Shown in pieces: positions 46,426 to 55,636 of a DNA stretch of 64,000 nt. Below the pieces are notes generated by a model. The model saw only the letters and a list, made by a program, of their open reading frames with translations. It was not told where the DNA came from and did no database searches. Numbering within the stretch: position 1 is the stretch's first letter; every line of letters starts with the position of its first letter. Source of the DNA: Planctomycetota bacterium (GTDB lineage Bacteria > Planctomycetota > Phycisphaerae > Phycisphaerales > SM1A02); the NCBI GenBank assembly GCA_022568135.1, contig JADFFQ010000001.1, positions 1 through 64,000 on the forward strand, written 5' to 3'. The position numbers were made by a program, and so were the translations under genes.

Positions 46426-47520
46426 CTACCGGCCTTGCTGCTTACGGCGCTGGTGATACTCGTCCCTCGCATCGTCGAGGGATCGCTCATCGCCGCTTCT
46501 GCCGACAAACCGCCAGAACCGCCATCCATTGGTGCTGGCATGACGCCCGAGAATGACTGATCGGGCTTCGGCAGCCGCTGTCGACGGACTGTCGTACTGC
46601 GTCCCCTTGAACTCGATCGTGCCATCCGGGTGCAGGGCCGCTTCGAGGCGCCGACCCTTGTACTCGCGGAAGAGTGGAAGCGGAGCAGGCAAGATGCCGG
46701 CTTTGATGAGTTGAAGCAGCGTTACCGCCGGCTGTGCCCGCGTGCCTGGGCGTTGCTTTGTGGATTCTCGCCGCTGCGTGCGGTGTTCAGGTGCGGTTGA
46801 CGTGATTTCCCCCATCGTCGCCAGCGCGTTGTCGTTGAGGAGGTGGTGAACGGCGTCGATGACATCGTCGATGGAGACCGGCACGCCCGTGCTCCGACGC
46901 AGTTGGCGCCAGAGCGCCTTCATTGATGACTCGCTGAAGATCGCCTGGAGTACGGTGCCGCTGTCGAGCACCTCGCGTTTCTGCCACAGCTTGTCCAGCA
47001 CACCCTTCTTGACGCTGCGGTAGGAGATGAGCTCGAACCGTTTGGCGAGCATCTCGACATCGTCCTCAAGGAGATCCCATTCGAAGAGCCGCTTGGTCAC
47101 CGGCGGTTGGCCGAACGCAACGTGGTAGAGGCGCCATTGGCGGCCGTTGGTGAGGATGATCCACTCGCAGCCGGTGTTGATGGCGTAGGAGGAGACCTGC
47201 TTGAGGTGCTTGCGGGCCAGGTCGGTTCCGACCCGCTTGAGCTCCACGAGGATGGTGGGGCGGCTGTGCTCCTGGGCATCAATCCGGATCGCGAAGTCGA
47301 CGTGTTCGGTCTCGCCCGCCCCTCGGATCGCATGTTCACGTGTGAGGTGCTCGAAGGGGTGGTAGCCCAGGACGCTCTCGAAGATGCGTTCCACGCGGCG
47401 GCGGGTCTCCGCTTCGTTACCATCCATCTTCGCCAGCCGCTGGATCACGCCGCGGGCCTCGATCACGGCGCGTTGGCGATCCTGCTCTCGGCTCGAAGCG
47501 TTCGATCTCTTCTTGGCCAT
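46426..47520 (-). CDS. type I restriction N-terminal-like nuclease fused to a RAMA domain (module B)
   Basis: 364 residues. Residues ~25-170 match the HsdR N-terminal PD-(D/E)xK domain: Asp75 in EHVDFAIRI, Glu93 and Lys95 in ILVELKRVG, then CEWIILTNGRQWRLYHVAFG. A helical section (~170-250) and linker lead to RAMA (~295-350: REYKGRRLEAALHPDGTIEF, then STNGWRFWRF). There is no helicase, so it is not a full HsdR. It may bind or cut DNA by modification state, as inferred for the GIY-YIG-RAMA protein. Upstream operator matches that of the XRE gene. Confidence 0.85.
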   Translation of the reverse strand: MAKKRSNASSREQDRQRAVIEARGVIQRLAKMDGNEAETRRRVERIFESVLGYHPFEHLTREHAIRGAGETEHVDFAIRIDAQEHSRPTILVELKRVGTDLARKHLKQVSSYAINTGCEWIILTNGRQWRLYHVAFGQPPVTKRLFEWDLLEDDVEMLAKRFELISYRSVKKGVLDKLWQKREVLDSGTVLQAIFSESSMKALWRQLRRSTGVPVSIDDVIDAVHHLLNDNALATMGEITSTAPEHRTQRRESTKQRPGTRAQPAVTLLQLIKAGILPAPLPLFREYKGRRLEAALHPDGTIEFKGTQYDSPSTAAAEARSVILGRHASTNGWRFWRFVGRSGDERSLDDARDEYHQRRKQQGR

Positions 47521-47565
47521 GGGACATCCCCTTGCCAGAGGTGCGGCAGAGACTGTCCAGTCTCG

Positions 47566-47589
47566 CCCGACACGGAAGTCGTGTCAAGA
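47566..47589. promoter_or_regulatory. second operator of module B (nuclease side)
   Basis: CCCGACACG, 5-base spacer (GAAGT), CGTGTCAAGA. The half-site and spacer equal those of 46014-46038; it lies ~46 bp upstream of the HSDR_N-RAMA start. A lone half-site CTTGACACG is at 47768. Confidence 0.7.
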
Positions 47590-47811
47590 CGTAGGGGCCG
47601 AACTCATGGCGTAGTGCAGGGAATGCGAGCTAAAGCCCACCGCCGGGTTCGCGAACTGATCAAGGGCGTTGATGAGCGCAAAGTTATCGCGTCCGCATGA
47701 TACCGAGCGCCGTTTCAGCGGGCTGGGGCCGCTTCCTCGTGCAGCGCTAGAGCTGGCGAAGGTCTTGCTTGACACGATCCGCGCCGCAGGATAGGGTGAT
47801 GAGCATCAACA

Positions 47812-47885
47812 GGCGGCGGTGCGCGATGACAGCAGATTGGCTGTCATCGCCGTGAACAGCGCGAAGCTGTTCGAGGACCGCCGCC
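47812..47885 (+). ncRNA. perfect three-way-junction fold
   Basis: P1 GGCGGCGGT (47812-47820) pairs with ACCGCCGCC (47877-47885). Inside are P2 GCGATGACAGC/GCTGTCATCGC (47823-47850, six-base loop) and P3 GAACAGC/GCTGTTC (47854-47872, loop GCGAA). All 27 pairs are Watson-Crick. Junction strands are 2, 3 and 4 bases. It lies ~200 bp upstream of the methylase gene. No U run and no hammerhead core (CUGAUGA/GAAA), so the class is unknown. Confidence 0.6.
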
Positions 47886-48087
47886 ATGACCCGCCACGAA
47901 AACCAGTTCCCCCATCAGCGTGCTCCACCTCACCGGTGTACGTGATCGCTGTGATCGAGTGATCTGCGAGGGGCGTGATGCGCCCGGGACGATTGGTGTG
48001 ATCCGATCCCCGGTCGACACAACGCACGGTCACGGAATCGAGTCTGGTTTCTGCATCTTAAGGGCGGCGGGGCATGGAGGTCTTGTA

Positions 48088-49425
48088 ATGGACATCCGGA
48101 CGATCAGTCTTGATCAGATCGAGGTCGCCGACTACAACCCGCGCCTGGATCTACAGCCGGGGGATCCCGAATACACCAAGCTCAAGCGCAGCCTCGACGA
48201 GTTCGGCTGTGTGGAGCTGCTGGTGTGGAACCGCCGCACTGGCCATCTTGTCGGGGGCCACCAGCGCTTGAAGGTGCTCATCGAGCAGGGCGTGACGGAG
48301 GTCGAGGTCAGCGTCGTCGATCTCCCCCTCGAGCGAGAAAAGATCCTCAACGTCGGGCTCAACAAGATCGGCGGTGACTGGGACCCCCGGAAACTTCCGC
48401 AGCTGTTGGATGAGCTTGTTCAAATTCCGGGGTTGGACGTCGAGCTCAGCGGCTTCGATCTTCCGGACATCAATGCGTTGATCGCTGACTCGCTGACGCC
48501 ATTTGATGGCGACGGGGAGGATGACTTTGACGTCGAGGCACAGCTCGCAGCCAATCGGCCGTTGATAACACGGCCTGGCGATCTCATCGAGCTGCGAAGA
48601 ATCGACGCCGATCCGCGCTTCCAAGGTCATCGCCTGCTCTGCGGCGACTGCACCGATTTTGCTCAGGTGCGGCGGGTGATGCAGGACGAGCGCGCGATTC
48701 TGTTTTGCACCGATCCTCCTTATTTGGTGAACTACGATGGCATGAATCACCCAGCCTCGAAACACTTTCGGAGGCGCGGTCGGGACAAGAACAAGAACTG
48801 GTCCAAGAGCTACGGCATCACGTGGGACGATGCGAGCGCCAATCCCGACCTATATGCAAAGTTCATCCGCGCCGCCGTGGACGAGGCGATCCTTCCCAAC
48901 GCGGCGTGGTACTGTTGGCACGCCAGCCGACGACAGGGCATGCTGGAATCGGTGTGGGAGAAGTTCGGCGCCTTCGTTCACCAGCAGATCGTCTGGGTCA
49001 AGGATCGACCCATTCTCACTCGTTCCTGGTATGGCTGGCAGCACGAGCCGTGCTTCTTCGGCTGGGTGAGACCCAACAAACCGCCTCGTCGCGCTGAGGA
49101 CTATCCATCCTCTATATGGCACATCCCGACCGTGGCGATTGGCCAGAAAACCGAACATCCCACCTCGAAGCCGTTGGAGGTTTTCAAGATACCGATGCGC
49201 CAGCACACGCGCGCCGGTGAACTTTGCTACGAACCATTTGCCGGCAGCGGCTCTCAGATCATCGCCGCCGAGCAGCTGGGACGGCGATGCAACGCCATTG
49301 AGATCAGCCCGCGCTATTGCGATTTGGTCGTAAGAAGGTTCATCAGCTTTGTAGGCGCGGGTGCCGTATCACCGGAGCTCGCGAAGCGCTACGGCGTCTG
49401 GGATGACCAGGAGGTCGCGACATGA
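48088..49425 (+). CDS. ParB-N-domain DNA methyltransferase, phage type
   Basis: 445 residues, ATG with GGAGG eight bases upstream. Residues 1-120 are a ParB/sulfiredoxin-like domain (YNPRLD, VGGHQRLKVL). A long linker precedes an N6-adenine/N4-cytosine methylase of the beta type: catalytic CTDPPYLVNYDG (~210) before the SAM motif YEPFAGSGSQI (~390). This ParB-methylase fusion is common in prophages next to terminases. ATGA overlap couples it to the next gene. Confidence 0.92.
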   Translation: MDIRTISLDQIEVADYNPRLDLQPGDPEYTKLKRSLDEFGCVELLVWNRRTGHLVGGHQRLKVLIEQGVTEVEVSVVDLPLEREKILNVGLNKIGGDWDPRKLPQLLDELVQIPGLDVELSGFDLPDINALIADSLTPFDGDGEDDFDVEAQLAANRPLITRPGDLIELRRIDADPRFQGHRLLCGDCTDFAQVRRVMQDERAILFCTDPPYLVNYDGMNHPASKHFRRRGRDKNKNWSKSYGITWDDASANPDLYAKFIRAAVDEAILPNAAWYCWHASRRQGMLESVWEKFGAFVHQQIVWVKDRPILTRSWYGWQHEPCFFGWVRPNKPPRRAEDYPSSIWHIPTVAIGQKTEHPTSKPLEVFKIPMRQHTRAGELCYEPFAGSGSQIIAAEQLGRRCNAIEISPRYCDLVVRRFISFVGAGAVSPELAKRYGVWDDQEVAT

Positions 49426-50141
49426 GCCAACGAACGCTGAATGAATCCTCCATCGGCAGCAGCCCTCCGACGACCGGAGAAGTGTCGCAACGATCTGTCG
49501 TTGACCTTCTCCAGGGTCTGCGACAAGGAACCATCACCGGAGCAACCCTGTCCTCCCACGACCGGCGCGCCTGCGTGGCGTACCTGATGGCCGAGGGCTA
49601 CAGCGTCGCAGAGAGCGCGAAGATCTGTCAGACATGCGACCGAACCATCACGCGGGACCGCGCCAAGATTCGCCAAGAGAATGCGATCCAGCGCGATCCG
49701 TCGTTCGAGCCGCAAATGGTCGGGGGTCTGGTTCATGATGCCGAGGTCGCGATCGGTCGGCTGCGGCGGATTGCGAGGGACAAGACCGTCAGCGCCGCGG
49801 TCAGGGTTGAAGCGGAAAAACAGGCGTGGATCATCCGCTGTGATCTGATCAAGATCCTGCAGAGCCTCGGCCATCTGCCCATCGCCACCCAGCACCTCCG
49901 GGCCGACCTGACCCACCACGTCGGCGAGCTGCCCGACCTCCAGACCATTGAACTCGAGATTCGCGAATTGATCCAGGTCGAGCAGGACTTCGGTGGCGCC
50001 GATGACGGCCTCCAAGCAAAGATGCACCGGCTCGAGGCGACCACCAAGCTCCTCGGCGTGGCCGAAGAAGCTCAAGAAGCCCAAGAAGCCCAACAGACGC
50101 TCGACCAAGATAAGGATTCACGAGATGATCAAGAGACTTGA
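49422..50141 (+). CDS. terminase small-subunit-like protein
   Basis: 239 residues. An HTH-like segment (YLMAEGYSVAESAKICQTCD then RTITRDRAKI) is followed by a long helical, acidic region, as in small terminases that recognise DNA and regulate packaging. Assignment rests mainly on position between methylase and large terminase. Overlaps the methylase stop (ATGA) and the terminase start by 17 bp. Confidence 0.65.
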   Translation: MSQRTLNESSIGSSPPTTGEVSQRSVVDLLQGLRQGTITGATLSSHDRRACVAYLMAEGYSVAESAKICQTCDRTITRDRAKIRQENAIQRDPSFEPQMVGGLVHDAEVAIGRLRRIARDKTVSAAVRVEAEKQAWIIRCDLIKILQSLGHLPIATQHLRADLTHHVGELPDLQTIELEIRELIQVEQDFGGADDGLQAKMHRLEATTKLLGVAEEAQEAQEAQQTLDQDKDSRDDQET

Positions 50142-51756
50142 CTACCGAGCCGCCCTGCAAGCAGAACTGATCGAGACTCGGCGCAGCATTTGCCGCCCTT
50201 CGTTGTTGGCCTTCGCCAACACGTACCTCAAGGGGCACTTCCGGCTGAAGCCTTCGCCGATGCATGCCGAGCTGGCAGCGCAGCTGGAAACCGTGACGCT
50301 CACGGCGAGGGGAGCACGAATCGCCACCGCCGCACCACGCGGTCACGCCAAGACCACCCTTGTCGGCCTTGCCTTTCCATTGTGGTGCAGCGCCTTCGAG
50401 CACGAGGCCGTGATCTACCTCATCTCCGACACAATCGACCAGGCTGCGGGGCACCTCGGCAACATCAAGGCCGAGCTCGCATCCAATGAATTGCTGCGCT
50501 GCGACTTCCCCGATCTGTGCGAACCACTTGGCGGAAAGCCGCGGTCGAAGCGGTGGCAGCGCTCGGAGATTGTTACGCGCAACGGCATCAAGATCGTCGC
50601 CTTGGGAGCGCAGTCCAAGATCCGAGGTCGCAAACACGGCTCTGAGCGACCATCGCTCATCATCAATGACGATCTGGAGAACGATGAGGGGGCCGACTCG
50701 CCGGAGCGCTGCGAGAAACTGCTTAATTGGCTCAATCAGGTCGTGCTCAACGCCGGCACCCGGCGGACCAACGTGGTCGTCACTGGGACGATTCTGAGCT
50801 ACGGTGCAGTCCTGGAGACGCTGATGAAGTCGCCCGGCTGGTCCTCTAAGAAATACCGGGCGGTCGAGTCCTGGAGCGATGCCCTCAAACCGTGGGAGCG
50901 ATGGAACAACATCTACAACGGCGATGAGGAATTCGAATGCCAGACCGGGCCAGAGGCAGCGCGGGCTTTCCTGGCGGCCAACGAATCTGTGATGCTGAAA
51001 GGGACGCGAGTGCTGTGGCCGGAATTGGAGAGTTACCAGGACCTCATGACCGCTCGATTGATCCAGGGTGAGTACAGTTTCGACGCCGAGAAGCAGAACG
51101 AACCCGCAAATCCGAGGAACACGATCTTCAAGCCCGAAGACTTCAGGTATTGGGACGAGCAGTACGAAAGTGAAGAGGCGCTGATCGCGGCAGTGGGGGA
51201 ACGGGGCATCTTTATCGGTGCACTCGACCCCAGCCTCGGAAAGCCCGGCCGCAACCGCGACTTTACCGCGATCATCACTCTTCTGGTTGATCCGAAGAAT
51301 GGGATCAAATACGTTCTGGACGCCGATATCACCAAACGGCAGAACGACGAGATCATCCGTGCGGTGATTGACCACCACAGACGTCGAGGGTACCAGGCCT
51401 TCGCGGCCGAGACGGTTCAGTTCCAGGAGTACCTTGCCGACCAACTGATCAAGCAAAGCCGGCTGGCGGGCTTTCCTGTACCTGTGAAACCGACGAAACC
51501 GCACAGCGATAAGTTCGGGCGTATCCAGGCACTTCAGCCGGCCGTTCACAATGGTGAGATCCGTTTCAGCAAGCAGCACTGGTCGTTGCTTCAGCAGATG
51601 AAGCAGTTCCCGAAAGCCGCGCACGACGACGGTCCGGATGCCTTGGAGATGGCCGTCAAGCTCGCCCGGGGCCGGCGACGTCGGCGCCTCCGCTTTGGCC
51701 ATCTACAGCCCATCGCACCCGGTTCGGTCTCGTCGATCTTGGTGATGCACGATTGA
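50125..51756 (+). CDS. phage terminase large subunit
   Basis: 543 residues starting MIKRLDYRAAL, with AAGGA upstream. ATPase Walker A is APRGHAKTTLVG; Walker B is LIINDDLEND; the nuclease domain begins FIGALDPSLGK and ends with HDDGPDALEMAV. It packages DNA into phage heads in intact phages. No portal, protease or capsid gene follows; the sequence breaks into IS relics after 51780, so this is a prophage fragment or a reduced packaging module. Confidence 0.93.
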   Translation: MIKRLDYRAALQAELIETRRSICRPSLLAFANTYLKGHFRLKPSPMHAELAAQLETVTLTARGARIATAAPRGHAKTTLVGLAFPLWCSAFEHEAVIYLISDTIDQAAGHLGNIKAELASNELLRCDFPDLCEPLGGKPRSKRWQRSEIVTRNGIKIVALGAQSKIRGRKHGSERPSLIINDDLENDEGADSPERCEKLLNWLNQVVLNAGTRRTNVVVTGTILSYGAVLETLMKSPGWSSKKYRAVESWSDALKPWERWNNIYNGDEEFECQTGPEAARAFLAANESVMLKGTRVLWPELESYQDLMTARLIQGEYSFDAEKQNEPANPRNTIFKPEDFRYWDEQYESEEALIAAVGERGIFIGALDPSLGKPGRNRDFTAIITLLVDPKNGIKYVLDADITKRQNDEIIRAVIDHHRRRGYQAFAAETVQFQEYLADQLIKQSRLAGFPVPVKPTKPHSDKFGRIQALQPAVHNGEIRFSKQHWSLLQQMKQFPKAAHDDGPDALEMAVKLARGRRRRRLRFGHLQPIAPGSVSSILVMHD

Positions 51757-51904
51757 CTCGCTTACGAAAGATCCCTTTTCGAGTTGTTGGCTCTGTGGGC
51801 ACGCCGGAACAGGGAGAAGCGCATCGGAGGCGGCTGGAGTCCGGCGCACGCCGGCGCCGTGACCATGCGGAACCGGCCCAATGTCCGAGAAGGCCGCTTA
51901 CGTA

Positions 51905-52062
51905 ACGCTCGCCGCAATCACCAGGGATGGGCCAATCGGCACATCAGCCCGCAAGCACCTGATTCAGGAACAATCAGTGGGCCGGTGCACTACCGCCCGC
52001 GGCTTGGCGGCATGCTGAACTTCTACTGCCGGAGAGCGGCGTGAATGCTCGTTCGAATAATG
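51905..52062 (+). pseudogene. transposase C-terminal relic
   Basis: RNARRNHQGWANRH and then RLGGMLNFYCRRAA-stop match the tail of the IS at 40203; the IS right end follows, decayed. The rest is deleted. Confidence 0.65.
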
Positions 52063-52074
52063 GAACAGTACGAC

Positions 52075-52132
52075 GTCGTTCACCCTTGGAGGCACACGAC
52101 TTGCGGCTCGGCCGAGTTCTTGCACCATACGT
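52075..52132 (-). mobile_element. IS left-end relic
   Basis: Minus strand TATGGTGCAAGAACTCGG..., matching 12555-12607 almost base for base. No transposase attached. Confidence 0.5.
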
Positions 52133-52151
52133 GGTGCAACTTGCCAGCGGA

Positions 52152-52895
52152 TCATTGATTGGCCAGCGCACCAAGCGACGCATGGGCAAGGGCAGCGATG
52201 TCGAGATCGAGACCGTATGCGTCCGCAGTAAGCTGGTTGCCTGGGATTAGCACGTTGTTAACGAGGTAGTTGGCCACCAACCCGAGCCGCTCGTCGAGCT
52301 CATTCCGATTGCCATACATCTTGAGATTCTCGCAGAAGATCCTCGTGACGTCATCAAGAATCTCGCGCGAGCCTCTCGCTGCATGGAGCGCCTTTTCGAA
52401 GCCCTCCAGGTTGTCAGCAATATGCACTATAAGTGACTCAGCCGTGCGGTATGCGCGGTAGTCATCAAACAAGCCGACGATCTTCTTGGAAGCCTTCAGA
52501 CCTTCTAGGCTTGCCTGCAGGCCCTCGCGCTCGAGCGAGTGCAAGTTGCACGTACCGCGGATCGCATATGAGCTAGCGCCCGTATCCCCTGACCGCCCTT
52601 CACCATAGTCATGAAAAGTCGCCATCAGGATCACGTCGTGGGCACTAATCACCACTCCGCACTCGGATTCGATCTCGCTGCCGAGCTGATGCGCGATCAG
52701 ACTCGCCAGTACCGCGACGGAATTGCTGTGGGCGGCAATAGAGTCACACTCCGACGGGTACAACCCTCCCAATTGCCGAACATAGCCCCATTTCACGACC
52801 CGCTTGTGAGCCACGGCGTCTCTGATGAGCCGTGTCAGAAGTGTCCGTTCCAGGGCCACACCAGGCATTGAAACCAACCTCGCGACGGGAGTCAT
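52152..52895 (-). CDS. HD-domain phosphohydrolase, YfbR-like
   Basis: 247 residues from MTPVARLVSM; the ATG overlaps the stop of the ABC ATPase gene (ATGA). The HD motif: His in IAAHSNSVAVLASL, His-Asp in ATFHDYGEGRSGD and a distal Asp in HIADNLEGF. YfbR-type enzymes are 5'-deoxynucleotidases. Coupling to a transporter operon suggests it acts on the imported compound or a related nucleotide, as inference. Last gene of the operon. Confidence 0.82.
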   Translation of the reverse strand: MTPVARLVSMPGVALERTLLTRLIRDAVAHKRVVKWGYVRQLGGLYPSECDSIAAHSNSVAVLASLIAHQLGSEIESECGVVISAHDVILMATFHDYGEGRSGDTGASSYAIRGTCNLHSLEREGLQASLEGLKASKKIVGLFDDYRAYRTAESLIVHIADNLEGFEKALHAARGSREILDDVTRIFCENLKMYGNRNELDERLGLVANYLVNNVLIPGNQLTADAYGLDLDIAALAHASLGALANQ

Positions 52896-53980
52896 GGGGG
52901 TACGACCAGCGCGTTCTCTCGATCCCATGCTAGCCGGGTCTTCGTGCCGAGGCAAAGCGAGCCACCAGTTCTCGTTGAAGATCGGCTGAACGCCGCCCGC
53001 AGCCTAGTTCCATCCGAGAGCCGAAATACGTACGTATCATGAAGCTCGTGAGCCATCACCCCGTCCACGACCGCATCAACGGTTCGTTCACCGTCCCTAC
53101 CGATGCGAATGTGGTGCGGGTGCAAGACGTAGGCCACACGGCTACCAACTGCAAGTGACGCAGGATCCGATGTGTGCATCCGTCCTTCGACTCTCCCGAA
53201 GCCGGTTTCCACGGTCGCATACATTTCATCCTCTCGGGTAACGAGCGTCCCCACTACAACGTTTGACCTGCCCACAAACTCTGCAACCACGGCTCGATTG
53301 GGCGTCATCCAAACTGATCGCGGCTCGTCGACTTGTACAACGCTACCGCCATGGAGGACAGCCACACGATTCGCGAGCGATAGAACATCGTCAAAATCGT
53401 GACTTACCAGGACATATGTCCTATCTCCAGACCCCATCAGTTCACGAAGATCATTCTGAAGCCCGATCTTGAGCGACTGATCGAGTGCCGTAAAGGGTTC
53501 GTCGAGCAGCAAGATCCGTGGCTCGACGATCATCGCACGCGCCACCGCCACTCTTTGCTGCTCTCCACCGCTCAAGGTGACGACCTCGCGATCCAGGAGA
53601 CCGGCCAGCCGGAGCCTCTCTGCAACGATCATCACTCGCCGTTTCCGCTCGGAGCGGTCGACTCGACGTACCCGAAGTCCAAACTCGATGTTGCCCCGCG
53701 CTGACATATGTGGAAACAAGGCTCGGGTCTGCCAAACGGTCGCTACGCATCGGTCGCGAGGCGCGTAGTTGGATGCGTGCTCCCCAAAGACCAAAGCGCG
53801 CCCGGACGAAGGTTGAAGAAGGCCGCTGATCAGGCGCAGAACAGTCGTCTTTCCGCAACCGCTTGGTCCAACTATCGCGAGGGTCTCACCCTCTTCAACC
53901 GTAAGGCTTATATTGCGCAGAATCATTCTTCCGGGTACTGAATACGAGGCGTCGGCCAATTGGATTGGTGGTGAATTCAA
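52892..53980 (-). CDS. ABC transporter ATP-binding protein, PotA type
   Basis: 362 residues from a TTG with GAGG six bases upstream. Walker A GPSGCGKTT, signature LSGGEQQRVAVARA, Walker B ILLLDEPFTALD and H-loop VSHDFDD. A C-terminal TOBE domain (~250-355: GTLVTREDEM, HPHHIRIG) is typical of polyamine, iron and sulfate importers. It pairs with the two upstream permeases. Confidence 0.94.
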   Translation of the reverse strand: MNSPPIQLADASYSVPGRMILRNISLTVEEGETLAIVGPSGCGKTTVLRLISGLLQPSSGRALVFGEHASNYAPRDRCVATVWQTRALFPHMSARGNIEFGLRVRRVDRSERKRRVMIVAERLRLAGLLDREVVTLSGGEQQRVAVARAMIVEPRILLLDEPFTALDQSLKIGLQNDLRELMGSGDRTYVLVSHDFDDVLSLANRVAVLHGGSVVQVDEPRSVWMTPNRAVVAEFVGRSNVVVGTLVTREDEMYATVETGFGRVEGRMHTSDPASLAVGSRVAYVLHPHHIRIGRDGERTVDAVVDGVMAHELHDTYVFRLSDGTRLRAAFSRSSTRTGGSLCLGTKTRLAWDRENALVVPP

Positions 53981-53981
53981 G

Positions 53982-54779
53982 CTAACCTCGGCGTAGGAGA
54001 GCCATCGCAACCACCACGACCACGACACTCACGGCAGTTACACAAAGTCCTGCTGCGTAGATCTCGGGGCTCATTGTTGACTCAAGCATGTTGCGTACAT
54101 GTACAGGATAGGTCTTGTCGAAGCCAGTGACGAACCAGGATACGATGTACTCATCCCACGACAAGACAAAGACGATGCCCATACTTGCAAGGATAGTCCG
54201 CCACATTTGCAGTCCGATGATTTCTATGAGAATACGAAGTTCCGAAGCACCGAATTCTCTTGCGGCATTGTCGAGATCCGGATGCAGTTGGCGGCAGCGA
54301 TAGAAGCACAGGGCTAGCGCAACGGGGCAAAAGACCACCGTATGGGCGAGGACGACCGCGAACAGGGTTCGTGAGACGCCCGCAAGACGGGCGAACTGGA
54401 GGAAACTGAGTCCGAAGAGGATCAGCGGTACAAGCGCTGGGACAGTCAGGAGAGTCAGAATGCGTATTGCCGTCCGGTGCCGGAGGCGAACCAGCCAATA
54501 CGCACCAAGGAAGCCAATCACCCCTGCAAACACAGCAGTGGTCATTGCGATGAGAACGCTTCTCACTAGGCTGGCGTGAAGGTCTCCGTCTTGGCCGAGT
54601 TCCAGGTACCACTTGATCGACCAACCGGGCCACGGGAGCGCCGGGAATCGTCCTTTGCAAAACGACAGTACGCACATGGTGAGCGGCGGAGCGAGGACCA
54701 GCACGATCGCTGGTAGTATCAGTCCAACTCTAACGACCCACTCAATTGCTCTGGCTATAGGCTTCGCAGTAGCAACCAC
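53982..54779 (-). CDS. ABC transporter permease, PotC type
   Basis: About 265 residues from a GTG at 54779; starts within the preceding permease gene. Six hydrophobic segments and the EAA loop (LDNAAREFGASELRILIEII) that contacts the ATPase. PWPGWSIKWYLEL is typical of PotC-like permeases. Start not certain. Confidence 0.9.
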   Translation of the reverse strand: MVATAKPIARAIEWVVRVGLILPAIVLVLAPPLTMCVLSFCKGRFPALPWPGWSIKWYLELGQDGDLHASLVRSVLIAMTTAVFAGVIGFLGAYWLVRLRHRTAIRILTLLTVPALVPLILFGLSFLQFARLAGVSRTLFAVVLAHTVVFCPVALALCFYRCRQLHPDLDNAAREFGASELRILIEIIGLQMWRTILASMGIVFVLSWDEYIVSWFVTGFDKTYPVHVRNMLESTMSPEIYAAGLCVTAVSVVVVVVAMALLRRG

Positions 54780-55633
54780 GTTGCGCCTCCAACTGCCGTA
54801 ACGACTACAGCAAGTGCAACCACGGCCGCCGCCGCCGCAGAGCCCCAATCATCGATCTTCGTGTAGTCGATGATGGACAACGCTGCCGTGTAGATCTGAG
54901 AACCGCCGACTAGATCGACCACAACGACGTCGCCAAGGGAAAGAATGAACGCAACAAGGAACGCTACGATCACGCCGGGCCGCATGAGAGGGAGCACGAC
55001 ACGTCGTTGGACGACAAGCCACCCAGCGCCGAGATCCGCTCCGGCGTCCACATAGGAAGCTGGAACGTTGTGCCGAGCCACATGCAGCGCGATGATGCCC
55101 AGTGGTATCACCAGGGGAAGGCTGGCTAGGATGACTCCACCGGTGGAATAGAGGAGAGATCCATCGCTCCACGGGGCAACTGTCTGCCAAATCGTACCAA
55201 AGGGGCCATTGGCCGACAGGAGGAATGCTGTTGCGGACACGCGTGGGATTATCCCCGCAAAGAACATCACCGCACAAGTCAAGAGAATCGCGTCCCGAAT
55301 GGTCCGGCGTGCGAATCGCCAGCTACCCAGAACAGTGGCGAGCGCTAGGATCACTGAGACAACCGCGATCAGGAGGCTAAGCGTGACCGATCGAAGCAGC
55401 GCTGGCAGGAAGGTGCTACTTGTGAGCACCGTAGCGTAGTTCGCAAGCGTGTATCCACCAGTCGGTTGTCCGAGCTCGTACTGCCTGAGACTAGTCGCCA
55501 CAAGGAGCAGAATGGGGATGCCAAAGAATATGCCTTGAACTGCCACGTACATCCAGCCCAGCCGCTGAGAGAACCGAACTTCGTACGAGCTGCTGAGCCT
55601 GCCGCGAGATGATAGGTTCGCCGCAACCGACAT
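54755..55633 (-). CDS. ABC transporter permease, PotB type
   Basis: 292 residues, six or more membrane segments, EAA-like loop YVDAGADLGAGWLVVQRRVV. GGYTLANYATVL near residue 60 is the usual periplasmic loop. Starts three bases after the stop of the anchored binding protein gene, so cotranslated. Confidence 0.9.
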   Translation of the reverse strand: MSVAANLSSRGRLSSSYEVRFSQRLGWMYVAVQGIFFGIPILLLVATSLRQYELGQPTGGYTLANYATVLTSSTFLPALLRSVTLSLLIAVVSVILALATVLGSWRFARRTIRDAILLTCAVMFFAGIIPRVSATAFLLSANGPFGTIWQTVAPWSDGSLLYSTGGVILASLPLVIPLGIIALHVARHNVPASYVDAGADLGAGWLVVQRRVVLPLMRPGVIVAFLVAFILSLGDVVVVDLVGGSQIYTAALSIIDYTKIDDWGSAAAAAVVALAVVVTAVGGATWLLLRSL

Positions 55634-55636
55634 CGG

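Noticed and set aside
47812-47885. Hammerhead or known riboswitch reading of the three-way junction
   Set aside because: Junction strands (GC, CGT, GAGG) lack hammerhead, purine or TPP core bases.
49849-51702. 617-aa antisense ORF opposite the terminase
   Set aside because: Mirrors the terminase codon pattern; the sense frame has Walker and nuclease motifs.
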